Source of the DNA: Prolixibacteraceae bacterium
GTDB taxonomy: Bacteria > Bacteroidota > Bacteroidia > Bacteroidales > Prolixibacteraceae
Length of the DNA stretch: 51,362 nt
Reading direction: 5' to 3'
Assembly: GCA_009773765.1 (NCBI GenBank)
Contig: WTWZ01000043.1
Location: 1 to 51,362, forward strand
In this document: positions 50,863 through 51,362 of the stretch, piece after piece
How positions within the stretch are numbered: the stretch's first letter is position 1
How the letters are laid out: every line of letters begins with the position of its first letter
Translations under genes and position numbers: made by a program
Notes under the pieces: model-generated
What the model saw: only the letters and a program-made list of their open reading frames with translations
What the model was told of the DNA's origin: nothing
Databases searched by the model: none

Positions 50863-51362
50863 TTTCTTCTCCACCGCCGGAATCCCATCTTTCATCCATT
50901 TCGGCATCGGTTCTCCTTTTAAATAATGGTTGAAGAATTGCGCCATCCGAATCTGAAAATCGTGTTTGTCGCGAAGTTTGGTGGGTCAGTGGTCGGCTTC
51001 GTTGTAATTGAGCAACCACGCCGGTTTTTGCAACCTTCGCAATCCGGTAAAAAACTCGATTCCCTGGTACCATGGTACAGCTCCATCATCATCGTTGTGC
51101 ATAATTAAAATGAGCGGTTTAATCCTGATGTCCAGCGGATTCCACCGTAAGCGCTCAACATGTTTACAACGGGCGCACCCGATTCGATGGCTGCAAACAT
51201 ATTGGTACGGGTAGCAAGGTAAGCCACCTGGTAGCCGCCCCAACTGTGGCCTTGCGCGCCAATGTGTTTTTCATCGACAAAACCTTTTTCGATTATCGCT
51301 GTTACTCCCGGCATTACACAGTTAAACGCGTCTTCTCCGGGGTAACCTTCCTTGTAGTAAAT
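50854..51362 (-). pseudogene. S9-family peptidase (prolyl oligopeptidase type) C-terminal part, broken, runs off window
   Basis: Minus-strand end of an S9 peptidase. From the window edge it reads YYKEGYPGEDAFNCVMPG, then GHSWGGYQVAY with the catalytic Ser and APVVNMLSAYGGIRW. A deletion and frameshift follow; the other frame continues PLDIRIKPLILIMHNDDDG with the catalytic Asp, then VPWYQGIEFFTGL and KPAWLLNYNEADH. An in-frame TGA at 50988-50986 replaces what would be Trp (NYNEADHW), after which the same frame goes on PTKLRDKHDFQIRMAQFF, HYLKGEPMPKWMKDGIPA and stops at 50854. With two lesions it is a pseudogene. The 5' part is outside the window. Confidence 0.88.

Noticed and set aside
50986-50988. 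TGA in the S9 peptidase as recoding (selenocysteine, or TGA read as Trp)
   Set aside because: Other genes in the window end normally on TGA, no SECIS-like context was seen, and a second frameshift in the same gene indicates decay.
1-51362. A CRISPR array, tRNA or rRNA gene
   Set aside because: No regularly spaced direct repeats, cloverleaf-like sequence or rRNA-conserved stretch was noticed on reading either strand; a covariance scan was not possible.

Overview
The window looks like chromosomal DNA from a member of the Bacteroidota, probably class Bacteroidia near the Marinilabiliales/Prolixibacteraceae (the order is inference). The evidence is the gene content: a FISUMP lipoprotein, a Porin_10-type porin, PorT-like outer-membrane barrels, DUF3822, DUF4249, SusC/TonB plug debris, a 3-keto-disaccharide hydrolase and DUF2007 proteins. 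Promoters also fit the Bacteroidota pattern TTG-N19-21-TAnnTTTG, and Shine-Dalgarno sequences are largely absent. G+C is lowish. No rRNA, tRNA or CRISPR was seen.

Layout. 0.2-6.5 kb: a signalling block (LYT-type hybrid-input histidine kinase; REC-PAS-HisKA_3 kinase plus NarL regulator) and a FISUMP lipoprotein. 7-10.3 kb: UbiA prenyltransferase, exported RraA-like protein, acyltransferase and B3/4 protein. 10.4-12.9 kb: a graveyard in which a broken tyrosine recombinase, an IS91-type transposase stub and an ISKra4 transposase tail surround a frameshifted, truncated DUF4249 gene. 13.3-16.7 kb: porin and an MltF-like lytic transglycosylase, translationally coupled. 16.7-20.2 kb: Nudix remnant, rhomboid protease, threonine aldolase, photolyase remnant and a RelE/ParE toxin-antitoxin pair. 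20.2-32 kb: housekeeping genes (glutathione peroxidase, dnaX, pdxH, redoxin, rsmD, DUF3822, RecD-like helicase, uppP, RNase Z, STAS protein, ribosomal protein S1). 32-36.4 kb: rfbA-rfbC-rfbD and a phosphohexomutase. 36.4-47.8 kb: MazEF-like pair, DUF1080 hydrolase, msrA, serine hydrolase, pyruvate kinase, VTT membrane protein, PepSY/SdiA-regulated protein, YgiW-like OB-fold protein and an OmpR-type two-component system. 48-50.8 kb: an accessory island between two DUF2007 paralogues, holding a PorT-like barrel, an attC-like repeat, a MazEF pair and the 5' piece of a group II intron. 50.85 kb to the end: an S9 peptidase pseudogene.

Two themes stand out. First, dnaX is split by a run of 10 A. 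Its C-terminal tail is open in the -1 frame, which is what programmed slippage or frameshifting producing tau/gamma forms would need. A real mutation or a homopolymer error is the rival explanation. Second, the window is rich in gene relics made by internal deletions and frameshifts: tyrosine recombinase, IS91 and ISKra4 transposases, DUF4249, Nudix, photolyase, the STAS C-terminus, a third DUF2007 copy, a TonB plug scrap, group II intron RT and S9 peptidase. This points to ongoing decay next to intact core genes. I found no convincing new multi-gene defence or biosynthetic system.
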